This document shows positions 34,936-47,733 of a stretch of 64,000 nt of DNA, piece by piece (the stretch's first letter is position 1; every line of letters begins with the position of its first letter). The position numbers and the translations under genes are program-made. This DNA comes from Acanthococcus lagerstroemiae (lineage: Eukaryota > Arthropoda > Insecta > Hemiptera > Eriococcidae), in NCBI GenBank assembly GCA_031841125.1, contig CM063113.1, positions 22,217,312-22,281,311 on the forward strand, read 5' to 3'. Under the pieces are notes generated by a model. That model saw only the letters and a program-made list of their open reading frames with translations, had not been told where the DNA came from and made no database searches.

Positions 34936-36320
34936 TTTAAAAAAAGAGAAGCATATTAAAAAGAAATAACGAAAGAACTCTGTAATTCACAGGAGAGAAA
35001 TGATATGAAAGGGGAATGGATAGCACAAAAAAAATAATAAAAATAAAGAAAGCTGGCAATGGGAAAGAAAATAGGTACTCAAATAACAGAAAGGAAAAGA
35101 CCATGGATAAAAAGTGAGATACTAGAGTTAACGAAAGAAAGTATACAAAAGACAAAGATGAAGAAAGTAAGGTCAAATATAAGGCTTTAAGATATCAAAT
35201 GAAGAGAAAATCTACGAAGGCCAAAGAAAAAATGATTAATCACAATTATGAGGACATTTCGAAGCAAATAAAAGCGCGAAAAATAAACTAAAAAGATATT
35301 TTGGAGCAAGAGGAAAAAAAGAACAAATAATTTATCGGATGAAAAAGGAAAACTATTAGATTCTAAAAAAGACAAAGTAAAAAGATAGGCGAGATATTTT
35401 GAAGAACAGCATAGTTTCGAGATCAGAATCTGATAATGCTCTGAAAGATATTGAAGCTGATAAAGTAAAAGGAGCTGATAAAGTTGCTAGTGAATTATAG
35501 AATGCACGAAGCAAGAGAAATACAGATATATTTCCAGAAAAAAGGTTATTAACTACAATCCTTAAAAAAACAAGAGCAAGCTTAAGTTTACCATCGTATG
35601 CATCAAAGATTCCAGTTAGAATAAAGAATAATAGAATTTAAAAAAGTGGAAGAAAGGGTGAGAAAAGATCATTTTGGATTCAGTGAGGTAGAGGAACTAG
35701 GGAAGCAATTCTATGTTTCGGGTTTTTTTTTTTTTGAAAAAAAACTGAAAAAAGGTTTGGATATTACGTAGCATTTATAGATTTAGAAACATTTTTTCAT
35801 AATGTTGAATGATCAAAAATTTCAAGTGTTGAAGAAATAGGAGTTAAGTATAAAGAAACTAGGGCGGTATGAAATTTGTAGAAGAATCAAAGGACTCGAT
35901 ACAAATGAAGGATGAAGTGGGAGAACCAAAAATTTAAAAAGATGTGAGATAAGGTAGCTGTTCATCACCAGTATAGTTTAACCTATTTGTAGAAAATGTA
36001 ATTGAAGATACGAATGAAAGGAAATCAAATGTGAAAATACAAAGGACGACGGTTACAATGATAAAGTTTGCAGATAACACTGCAATAGAGCGGAAAGAAG
36101 TAAAGAACTTTAAAAAAAGTTGAAAAAGTTGGAGGAAAAATTGAAAATGAAATATAAAATGAAGATGAAGAAGAATAAAACAAAAGTTATGGTAGTTAAA
36201 AGATGGAAACCAAATCCAATAAATATGGAAATAGGAGGCGAAAAAAGAAAGCAGATATTAAAGGAATTTATATACTTGGATAGTCTGATAACGCAAGATG
36301 GAAGAAGTAAACCAGGAACA
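34936..36320 (+). mobile_element. A-rich non-LTR retrotransposon RT relic
   Basis: The plus strand is extremely purine-rich. RT motifs are readable in shifting frames: DHFGFSE (the Q-x-G-F block), VAFIDLE near 35770 (first catalytic region), MIKFADNTAI near 36060 (the A-D-D box as A-D-N), then KLEEKLKMKYKMKM, KNKTKVMVVKR and ILKEFIYLDSLITQDG, the usual K-T-K-x-M and Y-L-G-S-x-I-T-x-D-G region after the palm. Many stops and frameshifts make it inactive. Lines of Leu, Phe and Ser in minus-strand readings are just its antisense. Clade unresolved. Confidence 0.7.
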
Positions 36321-36791
36321 GTCGACTTTACACCATTGTCTACGCGTAGACAACATTGGCGCAGACGCCGTTATTTTTCACGTAGACAATGTAAACTATG
36401 TGAACAAAACTGTTAAAATTGTTAAATAAAACTTGAAAATGAAGCAAAATGAAGACTTAATAAAAATTAATATTCTTGTCAAAACTCAAAATATGAATAA
36501 CAACTACATTAATAATTGTCACATCGATTTTCATCAGCAATTTTTAAGCTCCAGTAAGTATACGTGAATAGGCTTTGTACAAAGTACTCGTACGATCGAA
36601 CCACAATCTGCTTCTTGCTGGATTGTGTACAGATGATCAATTGGAAAAAAACTCGCTCTAGTTGAGCATTAGATGCTGAAATTTTCGACAGCATTGACCA
36701 AATGGTACTTTAAATTATACGTATTTTCTGAGAGAGCATTAAATTTAAGGTACATTCACATTGAAACACTTTCCTAGTAATCATAATCATA
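36321..36791. other. No gene recognised
   Basis: AT-rich sequence; TCTACGCGTAGACAA at about 36338-36352 is a short dyad, repeated as CACGTAGACAATG at about 36379. Nothing else. Confidence 0.45.
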
Positions 36792-37853
36792 CTAGGGGTG
36801 TCAAGTATTGAACAAAAAAGGTATCGATTGGGTGTTCAAGAGCATCGATAAGTATCGATTCACCTTACAAGGCAAAGTCAACAAGTTAAAAAAAACACAA
36901 AAAAAAACTGAAGAATCAAAATCAACTACAGTAGATGCCATCTATAACGACACACCATCTGAAATGAGACATTGAGCGTAACGAGCAGAGTGCCTGGTCC
37001 CGGCAGAAAACCCATTATACCCTGTACTAAAAAAAAGTGGCTATTACGAGTATGGAAGTAATGAGATATCGGACGAAACGAGCTTTTTTCACGCAAAAAT
37101 CGTTATACTGTACTGTCTTTAACGAGAAACAGAGTTGCCTTAACAAATGAAGAAGATGTAAATTATTTAAGTGCATTAGAAAATCAAATAGTGGCAGAGT
37201 TTTGTGAGAGTGTTTTGAAAAATTCGAAACAAACAACTTTGACTCGTTACTTGACCCACAAATAATGTAAGTTTGTCATTTTACACCTTGTACTTCATAT
37301 TATTGTGGCACGTATTAAATAATGTTGTTGTTGTTTTTTTATGTTGCGTCTATACTCCATAACGAGCTTCTCGTTAGAACCGGATGATGCGAGTTCCTCG
37401 TTACATCCCTTACAACGAGCAACTGGGTATTACGAGGAAAACTACTGGTGCCTTGAATCTCGTTAGAGGCGGCATCTACTGTATATCTATTTTTACTACA
37501 TAAAATTAAAGTTTGTGGTGCAAACCGATAGGTAAAATGGTCAGAATTACAAACTAAAAACTACAATACGCGGAGGAAACTAACGCGAACGAATCAATTT
37601 TTTTTTAATATGAAAACTAAAATTTTTCGTTTCAAATCACCGGGCAAAACTAAAAAGACTAAAAACTAAAATAATGGAACACTTAAAGAAACCACCAATG
37701 AAGAAAATATCACCCATTCAACTTAAATTTACAAAATTATCCCAGCATTAAAGAAATTATTAGGTATAGTATCGATACTCCAGCCAAAGTATCGCCAAGT
37801 ATCGAATCTAGTCCTCAAGTATCGATACTATCGTACCTTTTTGACACCACTAG
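36792..37853. mobile_element. hAT-like element, CTAGGGGTGTCAA ends, with pogo insertion
   Basis: The left CTAGGGGTGTCAA and right TTGACACCACTAG are inverted. Several TATCGAT/ATCGATA motifs sit just inside both ends (36831-36862 and 37772-37829), a common arrangement for transposase binding sites in hAT elements. It has no own transposase and is interrupted at 36929-37481. The flanking 8 bp are not clearly duplicated. Confidence 0.7.
36929..37481 (+). mobile_element. 553-bp pogo/Tigger-like element, TA target
   Basis: CAGTAGATGCC at the left and GGCATCTACTG at the right are inverted and flanked by TA (36927-36928, 37482-37483). Inside, a plus-strand reading at 37143-37265 gives NEEDVNYLSALENQIVAEF and KNSKQTTLTRYLTHK, then a stop. 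This resembles the C-terminus of pogo/Tigger transposases, which often end with a K-Q-x-T-x-x-x-F-F/Y-x-K motif. The DDE core is deleted. The element is nested in the hAT-like element, so it is younger. Confidence 0.85.
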
Positions 37854-38485
37854 ATCAAACCCACAATCTCACAATATACCAAAATCAAAAAATCTCTTAA
37901 CCTATTGCAAACTGGTGTCTCCTTCCTATCAGGTAGGTATTAGGTATCTGTAGTGTCTAACAAATTCGAAAATTAAAAATATTGGACTTTTACTGACTTT
38001 CATTGGACTCTTTCCGGGCTTTTTATATACGTAAAAATTGAGTTTGCAAGACACATCGTAATCGAAGCTGATTTTTCAACAACACTACATTATTATTATT
38101 ATTATTATTATTATTACTTATTTTTCAGTTTTCATTGAACCTGTATTAAAATTATTGAACTTTTATTGAACTTATTGGGCCATTTCTCAAATATTGGATT
38201 TTTATTGGACTTATCAGACTCACTGGCCCGGTACGACACCCAGTTCTATCAACTATTAAGGCGTTTTAATAAATTACGAGTGAAAATTCACTTTTTAGTA
38301 GACAGGCTCATTGTAATCCAATCGGACTCGAATTGTAGCTGAATAATTACTCAAAATGGAACGTAAATTCTGCGTTGAGCTTCATCACGAAGTAAGAGCT
38401 ACCCTAATGCTTACCACGGAAGCCCATAATTGGAAATGTTAACCCCATTCTGAATCGTTCTCTTTAAGCAAACGCATAATTTTAT
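37854..38485. other. No gene; ATT microsatellite
   Basis: A short (ATT)n tract of about nine units lies at 38090-38117. TTATTGGACTT-like motifs recur at 37980-38220. Otherwise empty. Confidence 0.6.
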
Positions 38486-38516
38486 GTTGGCAGGGAGGTA
38501 GCGAAGCGAACAGCAT

Positions 38517-38583
38517 TCAAGGGAAGGCTAAACCAATTTCCGAACTCGAATTTAAGGGAAGGCAAAACCAATTTCCGAACTCG
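38517..38583. repeat. Short tandem duplication
   Basis: AAGGGAAGGC-AAACCAATTTCCGAACTCG occurs twice in direct tandem with a period of about 36 bp, differing at one base (CTAA versus CAAA). Non-coding. Confidence 0.85.
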
Positions 38584-41216
38584 GTTACTTTTTGCAAGTG
38601 GCACTTGCGAGAAAATTGCTTTTTTAACTGATATTTCACGAATTCTGGACATGTTATTATAGAAATGTATACAACGTAAATATCGAACAAGTGGGTCTGG
38701 TAAGTAGTTCACTCATAACACGTTCGATTATCATGGCATCGGTCACTACCTTTATTTCTGATTATTTAAAAACTAAATAGGTAATGTTTTCACCTATACG
38801 TAAAAAGAAAATCATAAATTTAATTTCTCATGTTCGAAGGGTACATTAGCTACCTTACGCGATACACTGGAAGGGCCACGAAGGCAATTGCCCCTCAACA
38901 AAGCGAAATGTTTTCAATTGAAATGCTCCAAAAAGGTACTCAATTGCTAGGTACTTACGAATACACTGTTAAATTCGCAACCCTAGTTATATCATCAAGA
39001 AATAGACACTCACCTGAAACAAATAAAAACAGAGTACGTTAGAGCATTGAAAGTGCGTGTTACGTATGCAAATGAAATAACATGAGGTTTGGGCTTCGGC
39101 GCGAATACACAAGGAGGGCAGTGGGAGTAACTACCTCTTCTAGAGCAAAATACGCCAACTGAAAATGCTTCAAAACAGTGGACCAGAAAGATGATACAAT
39201 AAATTTTAACAATTCAAGAGTGTTGTATCAGTAATCAGTTCTCTATGATACGGAAAACCAAGCCTTCATCCCCTCGAAATAGAGGCGAAAACATTAGGGG
39301 AAGGGGGATGGGGAGGAAAAGAAAGAGTATTTTTATGCGTTTTTTTTTTAATGATTACCAATAAAGAACGCTCTTCAACTAAAAAGATTTGTGTTTTGAC
39401 TTCAATAAAATCGATTCAATCCGACATATTACCATTTTAAGCTGATCCTGGCTACAGAGGAGAAGAAATTCTTTTTTATGGCTGAAAAACTGAGTTCAGG
39501 CAGAAAAATAAACGTTTTATTTAGAAGCACCCCGGCTCAATGAGGCATCGGAGAAAAGATTGACGAAATACCAGAACCGGTACAATTTTTTTTCGAGAAA
39601 TTTTCATTTTCAACGGCTCGTATCTCGGAAATGGAAACAGTTAGGTAGGAACTTGGATGTAACTTTTCATAGGAAATTTTATGAACTTTAATTTAGAAAA
39701 GTATAAAATTTTCTGTACGATGCGCCGTTTTCGAGATAAGGTCCACAAACTGAAAAATGTGACGTTTGGGATCCCATCCCCGTAACGCCTGAAATAGAGA
39801 TTCAGCGTTGTTCAGGTCACCCCTTACACATTCCAGAAAAAATTAGAACACCCATGATTTAATGCGAGATGAAAACCTAATCTGAGTGGACTAGATGGAT
39901 AAGTATTCGTCAAAATCACTGCATCGACTTCAGCGGCTCCTATATGAATTTGACTTAAGATTCTGTTGAATTTATGCGGATGCCACATACAAATCAATTG
40001 GATTTTTCATCTCCGTGGCTAAATTTCTGTAGTCATCTTCATACATTCTATTTCCTTTTTAACACGTATTTCTGACACAGTTTCAATGCCCCAGAAGAGT
40101 GTTGTTATGACTGCAATTTCACGGACATCAACAATGTGTTATTCTGCCCCTCAGGACCTCCTGTCGGCCTCGGATTGGTAACGTGGTTCCTTATTTCCCC
40201 GTATAAGTTATTTTACAGGAAATGGGGTTGTGACAAAAAGCAGTCCGAATCATTTACAACCCAAAATGATTCTGGTCTCCCGAACTTCACAGTTTTTCGT
40301 TATGGGAAAGGTTGTCATCCTTAATGGGCGATCTTACCTCAGGTATATAAGGTAATTATACTTAGGGGACACCATCCTCAATGATCTGACACTGGTGAGC
40401 TTGCAATAAGTAAAGTACTACCAACATCACCGAGAGTGTCCGGACGAGGGAAAGGGATCACATAGGCTGAGCTATCTTGCGTTACAACTTTTGAGTACAA
40501 TTTCACAATTGGGGCGGGATTTGTCACACGCTTTAACCCCCCCCCCTCCTCTCATCCACACCGGCCTTAACATAAATCAACATAATAAGTATACTCGTTA
40601 TTCCCTAAACAGCGCAGCGAGATAGTACTGAGGAGAAAGACCAAGCCCGGGGAGGAAGGGTCGTAAGCGAAATCGAAATCAAGTAAAACAACGAGAAACG
40701 CAGAATTCGGAAAACTGCGTTCGACAGTCGTGGAAAGGGTCGTCTGAGGAATACATTACGTATAATTCTTTCCGAGCTCGAAAAGCAACGCCGATTACTT
40801 TTCTTCGCGTTTTCCAGCAATAGTATGCTTTTTACTTCAGATTGCAGCGTGGGCTGAGGGTATCCGAGACCCATAAATAACGAAATCGCAAAACCGAGTT
40901 CCGTTTACTCGCGAAATTGGTATACACGTTCACGTGACGGGAGGAAGGGCACAATGAAGTGCAAGTCCTCGAGGAGTTTTCCAAATTACATTCATCATTC
41001 GTGGTTTATTTTTTCGTGTCATCGAGATTTCCTTCGATGTAAGTACACAGTCGAATTGTAACGTTTAAAAATCAGCACCGGAAAACCGTTTTGCTACGAC
41101 ACACGGTCAACATAACCAAAAAAAGTTCCGAAGTCCGGAAATATTTCCTCGGCGCGGCGGCCCATTAACGAGAGTGGCAGCATGATAGCTGGGGACCCTC
41201 TGAGTAACCTTCTGAT
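38584..41216. other. No gene recognised
   Basis: Unique-looking sequence with a poly-C run at 40538-40547. The block 40600-41100 is richer in CpG, and its 89-codon minus-strand reading is not recognisable. 39590-39790 has GGCTCGTATCTCGGAAATGG and GCCGTTTTCGAGATAAGG, a composition common in insect repeats. Confidence 0.4.
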
Positions 41217-41449
41217 CCTAGGGGTCTGGTTGGCCGAGTGGAGAGCGTGTTGATCTCGGAATCCAGGGGTCCCGAGTTCGAGCCCACGTAGCAACTCACC
41301 AGATTTCAACCTCAGGCCGGTTTTTCGGCCAGAAGGAAGAGGGCTACGACAGCTCTAACAGCCTCCCCCACGTCTCGGAGGTAATGCTCGAAAGGGCGGA
41401 TTCCAGGGCTCGGGTTGAGAGCGAGTTTAAAAAAAATCTTGTAATCCTT
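41217..41449 (+). mobile_element. tRNA-derived SINE, copy 2, with 16-bp target repeats
   Basis: GGTCTGGTTGGCCGAGTGG (A box at 41231-41241) and GAGTTCGAGCC (B box at 41274-41284) form the tRNA-like head. The body runs CGTAGCAACTCACC, AAGAGGGCTACGACAGCTCT, TAATGCTCGAAAGGGCGGAT and CAGGGCTCGGGTTGAGAGCG, and ends in a short A tail. TGAGTAACCTTCTGAT (41201) and TGAGCAACCTTGCGAT (41450) flank it as a diverged target duplication. It is a SINE, not a tRNA gene, because the body and tail are shared with the minus-strand copy at 32297. Confidence 0.88.
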
Positions 41450-42345
41450 TGAGCAACCTTGCGATACCTCTTACTCCCCTGTCAAGTCAATCAGTCCATG
41501 TACGAACGGGGGGGGGGGCAAATTAGACTTACAAAGCTCCCACTACGCACGGTGCAACCAAAAGCCGATGTGAAGAAATCAAGACATAGAAGACGAATTC
41601 ACATAGCTGGGGCTTCATAGTTACATGAGTACAAAATCGATCCGCCGGTTTGACTGCAGAAAGTCACCTCAAAAATTAAACGCATTTCAAGAACTTCCAT
41701 TTTTTCGGCATTTTGACCGAAGTTTTTAATCCTACAATTCAAGGCGTGCCTCAGAATTATGTAGCAATTCGTGTCTATCCATTTTGATTTTTCATACTGA
41801 AAATTTCCAACAAAACATTAAATTGCGAACTTCAAAATTCAAGGTAGTCAAAATATTGTTCTATCGATTGGTTTCACATGATTCTATGGTATATCTGGAA
41901 CGCAGAATTCAAAACTTCAATCAAACTTTCGGAGAAGTTAAAAGTTCTTGGGATACAACGGTTTTGGAACCAACTTTTGCTGTAATCAAATTGGGGTCTC
42001 GATTGTACCCACGTCCCCATATGTAACTATGAGCCCTAACGCGGTTACATCAGCGATTGACAATGAAGGCAGACAAAGTGGTCGAAGATAAAGGTATTTC
42101 CAATACAGACGACGTAGCTTTTTTCTGTAACAAGGAGGATGAGACTCATCGGATACGGATTTTCTGCTGCATTCAATACAAAAATTGTGCATCGAAATAT
42201 ACAAGCAGTATCAAATGCCAGTGAGCGACCACAAAATCCAGATTCACAGTACTGAAGCTGCGAAAGCAATGATTCTGCCCATCGACATCATGCTGTCATA
42301 AGGCACAAGAAACCTGTAACAAGACTGACAATTGCGCATGGACAC
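41450..42345. other. No gene recognised
   Basis: A poly-G run lies at 41511-41518. Short open readings only. Confidence 0.45.
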
Positions 42346-42590
42346 AATACGGAACCTAGTCAATAGGCTGCTGGCAACTTGGAATTATCTGATCCAGCGA
42401 TTTCCTCATTTCCTCTGTACATGCTCACCTACCACCGAACAAAAGAAATGGCCAGGAGTTCATCCTCAATAAACGCGTACGAGCATGTCCCACTCGAAAA
42501 AATTCACGAGAGGAAACAACCCGGGACCTTATCAGTAGGATGCTGGTATCAACTATCCAGTGATTTTCTTTCAACATGAAGAATCGCCCC
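42346..42590. repeat. Imperfect duplication of an 80-bp block
   Basis: TCAATAGGCTGCTGGCAACT...ATCCAGCGATTTCCT (42358-42409) resembles TCAGTAGGATGCTGGTATCA...ATCCAGTGATTTTCT (42532-42570), with a period near 172 bp. Diverged, no protein. Confidence 0.45.
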
Positions 42591-43010
42591 GAAGAAGTTA
42601 ATCTTCTTCTGATGAACGTGATCCCAATCAAGTTATGATACGCGAGACACCAATGACAAAAGCAACACATTCGAAATCTGTACGAATCAGATTTCAGACC
42701 AGACAGGTGCCCTTTCTCCTCAGCGCCGAAGTTGCCATCACCTATTTCCCCTGTTATCACAATACAGGCACCTTTCATCTATTGCCCTGCCTCTCTCGTG
42801 GCGTTTTTCCTCAACAAAAACACGCAGTGGACTCCTATTTCGACCACACTTGGTGGAGCGTATGGCGATGCACGCATGCCAAAGTGGCTCCCCAGAAACC
42901 GCACCATTGACCCCAGAAACTACCCTTTCGAGTATCTCATCAGTGATCAGAGGGACGCATTGTGGCTAGCCCGAGTCCCCCTTTCGCCTCTCCGTTTCGG
43001 CCTATTTTAA
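42591..43010 (+). other. Unrecognised open readings
   Basis: Two overlapping plus-strand frames remain open; the second (42732-43010, 92 codons) includes GGAYGDARMPKWLPRN and FEYLISDQRDALWLARV. It reads more like a protein than its neighbours do, but I recognise no family, and no splice sites frame it convincingly. Confidence 0.2.
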
Positions 43011-45099
43011 CCTAGGGATCTGTAACTGCCGTTCTGAAGGCGGAAATGGACCTCTATCTACACAATTAATTAATGATGTATGCTGCAACTGGCTCACTGT
43101 CTTCAAAAGTTGTTGCGGTCCGAAAGTTTCAAATGAATGGTTTCAGCAATGCGAGCTACTGTAAAATATCCCACTTTGGCTAACTCCACGAGGCGACTAC
43201 TACTGACATAAGGTATGAATCTAGCTGAGTGAATTTTCGTTTCCATTTTCCCTTTGCATTTTCCAGGTTTTGGGAAAATCATGTCGACAACACCCGATTC
43301 GTGGTTTCTGGTTGCAATGATACCGAATCATCCTGCTATGGATTTCATAATGTATCTCAATTCACGAGGCCCTTCGAGCTTTAATGCAGAAATTCATTGT
43401 CAGCACATATCTATTCAACTTGACTAAGCATGTTACTGGAAGACTTAGGACAACCGCATCTCATGGGTAAGACAGTAGACTTGCGGGACTTAATAAAATA
43501 TCTCTGAATAGGTTACACTGGCGTCTTCGAACTCAGAAAATATTACGTTTTGCTTCCCTCTCTTCCCTCCAGGCATGTTTGTACTACCAACCTGACTCAA
43601 ATTTTGCATATTTTTCCTTAATAACCAATGGAATCGATCTGAGAGTGCTACACAGGAAAAATGTGTTTCGAAATATCTTTCACCATGGATTACCTTAATG
43701 CCGAGTCGGCGGAGAATATTCTAGAGCAGAAAATGCTGAGAGCACAAACATTTTCCAATCACATTCTTCGACTAAGCATGGAAAGAACAATCTATACATA
43801 CTGCAGTTCAGTTTCTTCAGTATTTTTTCTTTGCTACGTGTGTATGAGTGCGGGTGAGAAAGAATTCAGACACTGTTCGACTGTCAGCATACTCGAGAAT
43901 ATTTCCAACTTTTCAATCTGAACACTCTCAGTGAAAATCATCAAGGCATTCTGAAACCCCATGTGTTTGTGCACGAAAAAAGTTGTCAAGACTCGAAGAC
44001 TCAGTACGAGTTATGATCGGTCAGAGGGTATGTTTAGTTAGGACTCGTCCGAGAATATGCCAAAGGAAATTCCAAATTCAACGAGCGAGTTTTCAATCGC
44101 ATTCGCCGAATCAGAGAAAAATCGCACCTCATCCCCTTTGCTCCAAATACAGTTTTACAAGTTACTGAAGATATCGATACATTCCACTAGCAGTCAGACA
44201 AAGCAACGATACTCATCGCAGTATGCGTGCGTCACTAATGCACCAATATTCAACACGAGATTTCATCTCCCACTAGTAAACTGGAGAAATTCGCTGGCGA
44301 AATGGGAAACCTCGCCCATCGATTTAAGATTTAATGAAAATATACGCAGCTGGCATCGGCTCCAATTTCACATTGGCGCAGAGTGCGAAAAATCTTACTT
44401 CCAAATGGGCTCTCCTCAAGCCATTACGCTCCCTACAGGTATACACGTACTAACGACGATGATTATACGAGCAGAAATTGCGTTGAAATAACGACCAGCT
44501 TTTCGAAGAAATTTTTTATACCAAATTATCGTCTCGAAAAGCTCCTTCAAAATAGGACTACAAGAAGGGGAAAACACGAGCAAAGTAAAAAAGAGAAAAA
44601 AGTAAATCGGTTTTTCATTACAATTTACGAAAGCCGGCTACTTCGCCTTTCAGCTGCTTAAAAATGTAAAACGTTTACAGAGCAAGTGCGGGTTGAACAA
44701 GAAGAATTCAGATCATCAGCTCGTTAATTTTGCATACTTTAAGATAGCTACACCATTCATTGTACCGCCAATTCGATGAGAACGCGTCTTGTTCACGTTT
44801 GCAGGCCCTCCCCATCTTTCAGAAAGCGTTCGAAAACCGATGAAATAGTGAGCGGCTCAAATTAAATGAACGATCTTTCTCCCCGAAACATACATAAATG
44901 AAGGATACGACAGGGACAGACAGATTAGCAAAGGTTGAATATGCTGGTATGTATAGATTGCACATACCCAGTGGTAGTACACCTAAGGGTAACACTGCAG
45001 ACTGAAGAAGTTGGTTAACACTATCATTTCCCCCGAGATCGTCAACCACTTCCTCGACACGGAGCATCACTTTTCAAAATAAGGTACGTTCCTTACAAG
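43011..45099. other. No gene recognised
   Basis: Several open readings of 60-144 codons (for example 44057-44491), none with recognisable motifs. No repeats detected by eye. Confidence 0.4.
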
Positions 45100-45627
45100 A
45101 AACCAATGAAGAGTGTTAGAAAAAATAAAAGAGCGAAGTAGTTTCTGCGAGGAATTCGCAACTCGTGTGGAGCTCCCTCCCCAGGTATTTCAGGGGTGAA
45201 ACACATCAATTTCGAAGGTACCACAAGTAAGACCATGAAGATATTTGGAAATATTGGTGAAGGACCACCGCTTCTTTTTTAATTACTTTTTCGAAGGGTG
45301 GAGTCCTCCATCAGAGAGGAGTAATTTTATTGGACTAGCCATAAATAGAGTTGTGTCTACCGAGGTGGTTCAGCAGTGAAGCACATCGATGTTGAGAATG
45401 ACCAAAGAACGACCAGGATGGTACTTGGTAATAGCGATGCGTCTCTCCTCAGTACTTCCTCGCAGGTTTTAGAAAAGTGAATCAGTGAGATGCAACTGAA
45501 CTGAAGAAATGACACTTTGAACCGAGTTCCCTCTAACTGGTAGTTTAGCTATGAAACACTTCTATTCCGAAAATGCCAAAAATGCGATCACGGTGGCACT
45601 TAATACGACTGCTATGGACTAGAGTGA
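45100..45627 (+). repeat. Degenerate satellite S, array 1
   Basis: About three units of roughly 180 bp. Each has a GAGTTCCCTCTAAC-TGG-like block, GTGAAACACATC-ATTTCGAA-like, and CAGTACTTCCTCGCAGGTTT-like, followed by AATCAGTGAGATGCAACT. Units are well diverged. The same units form array 2 at 49915-50560. Confidence 0.65.
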
Positions 45628-46327
45628 ATCGTCAACATTTGTTTCCGAAATTTCTAACGCGACCCAGGTAAGAAGTTATCTTTGTTGAAAACAAAAATTG
45701 TTAAAAATTTTTTTTTTCAATTTGTATATTTTTCCTAAGGGATTTGTCCATGAAGTTATGTACTATAGGACTGAAAATTGAATGTTACGCAGCGCCTTAA
45801 AAATGTCCGTTATGCAAAATGTCTAAATAACGTTTCTAATAGCATTTATCGCAAACTTTAAATCAGATCATATACAGATTTTGCCTATCTGTGAAAATGA
45901 AGGTGCTAAAGCACTTACATTACTTTGTTGCTTTATAGCGTCCTCAGTATGGCAGCTAGGCAAAATTCACAGATAACCTTTACAGTTAGTATTGATTGAG
46001 ATAATATATAAAATTAATGAACTATGAACAAATTTAGCCTGTCTGTAATACTGAAGGCGCTAAAGCACTTACAATACTTTCGTTGCATTATGCGGCCTTC
46101 AATTTCACAGATAAGCAAAATTTGTACATGAACTAATTTAAATCTCGCGATGAATACTATTAAAAAGACTATATCTAAATTTGGTCCATTTCGCATACTG
46201 AAGGCGCTGGTAAAAATCAAAACGTTAAAAGAAAAGTGGTACGAGTTAAGATTATTCTTATGGCAAAATACTGATAGAGGTTCATTTTTGAACTAAATGG
46301 AACAAAATTAGACCCAATGTCAGGGGA
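45628..46327 (-). repeat. Double-hairpin module M, copy 1
   Basis: Reverse complement of the 49290 and 52318 copies. Each contains two imperfect hairpins of about 100 bp with stems of TTTTGCCTATCTGTGAAATT / AGATAGGCAAAATTTG and loops carrying AGCACTTACAATACTTTG. The module begins CATTGGGTCTAATTTTGTTC-like and ends past ATTCAATTTTCAGTCCTATA. It is non-coding and conserved enough to align by eye. Confidence 0.75.
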
Positions 46328-47007
46328 AATGCTTGGAAAAAGATATTTCTCTCACATACAGGTCATGCAAAAAATTCGTATATAATATTCCCTCGCTCCC
46401 TTTGATGGAGTTATGATGTGTCTTAGTTATCTCTCGCTTTCTTACGAAAGTAAGAATTTCATACGATATGTATTCTGCTTACTGTGCTAGACCTTGAAAA
46501 AATTACGTTTGACGCCGTATTTGATAAACTCAACTGTCCAACAAACTATACTACGCAGTATTTTTGCATCAATTCAACTGCCAAACAAAAGATTTCAAGT
46601 ATTTTTGCTTCGGAGATGCGTCCAAACTATCTGTGTTTTCCCAGTTCTCCCTCCCATGCCATATCATATATATCATACCATACCATACCCAATCAGTGGA
46701 CAGGCAGATTCGGTTGGTCAGTGAGACATCAGTAACAGTTTGTGGCGAAGAAAGACGTAATGGGTTCAAATAATTTCGCCTTGCTTACTTTTTATTTTAT
46801 TTTATTTAAAATAAAACACGTTCAATTTCCCTCATTTAATAGGAAAATTGTTCGGAATTTAAATTTAAAAAAAGGTTTCGCAGAAGCGAAAGCAAAACCG
46901 ACTTTTCCAAGCTACGTACGTATTATTGAACAAATATACTGAGGAATAAATAAAATCATGTACTCTGTAATCAAATTACGAGTAAATACAAATAGAACAA
47001 AAAAAAG
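46328..47007. other. No gene; short CATA-rich stretch
   Basis: 46655-46690 is a CATAT/CATAC low-complexity run that gives overlapping open readings in several frames. Nothing else. Confidence 0.5.
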
Positions 47008-47549
47008 CAGGAATGGCAAACGAAACGAAACGAAATAACGATTGATTTTTGTCTAAAATATTGAAACGAAATAACAAAACGAAATGAAAATGTAGCAAAA
47101 AACAAAATGAAAAATAGAGCAAAAGAAAAACGTAACGAAAAAACTAAACTGAATCATAGAGAATTTTCAACGTTTTTACTTTTTATCATATAATAAATTA
47201 AAATTAATAATTGTGAATCTTATTACTGTTTTTCACGAATCGTGACTGAAAAGTACAAAAAATGAAAGATACTATGAATGAAAATTAAAATTACATCAGT
47301 TTCTGAAACGCTGGGGAATAATTAATCCTTTGAACTAATATCTGTATTGTACCCAATGACATGAAAAAAAAACAAAAAACGAAATGATAACGAAATGATT
47401 CAGTTTCGTTATAAACAAAACGAATGAACACCGTCTGAAATAAACGAAACGGAAAACCAAACGAAAAATCGCTCATGAAAAACCGAAAATGTTGAAAATA
47501 ACGAAACGATTTAACAAAACGAAAAAAACTGTTTCGTTTGCCATCCTTG
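47008..47549. mobile_element. 542-bp A-rich TIR element, CARGGATGGCAAACG ends
   Basis: CAGGAATGGCAAACG at 47008 is mirrored by CGTTTGCCATCCTTG at 47549. The interior is dominated by AAACGAAACG-like motifs. hAT-like ends; the target duplication is obscured by poly-A. It forms the first unit of a tandem array. Confidence 0.7.
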
Positions 47550-47733
47550 CAAAAAAAAAAAAAAAAAAAAAAAAATATGAAATCGTATTAGAAATGAAAT
47601 AAACAGCTAAATTAAAATTACGTCAGTTTCTGAAACGCATGAGAATCATTAATCCTTTGAACTAATATCTGTATTGTACTCAATGACATGAAAAAATCGA
47701 AATGATAACGAAATGGTTTAGTTTTGTTAGAAA

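Noticed and set aside
34937..35375. Leu/Phe/Ser-rich minus-strand readings that look like membrane proteins
   Set aside because: They are the reverse complement of the purine-rich retrotransposon relic on the plus strand.
41225..41290. A tRNA gene with A and B boxes
   Set aside because: The head continues into a body and A tail shared with a second copy at 32297-32482, and both have target repeats, so it is a SINE.
46484..46773. Overlapping open readings in four frames
   Set aside because: They arise from a CATAT/CATAC low-complexity stretch.
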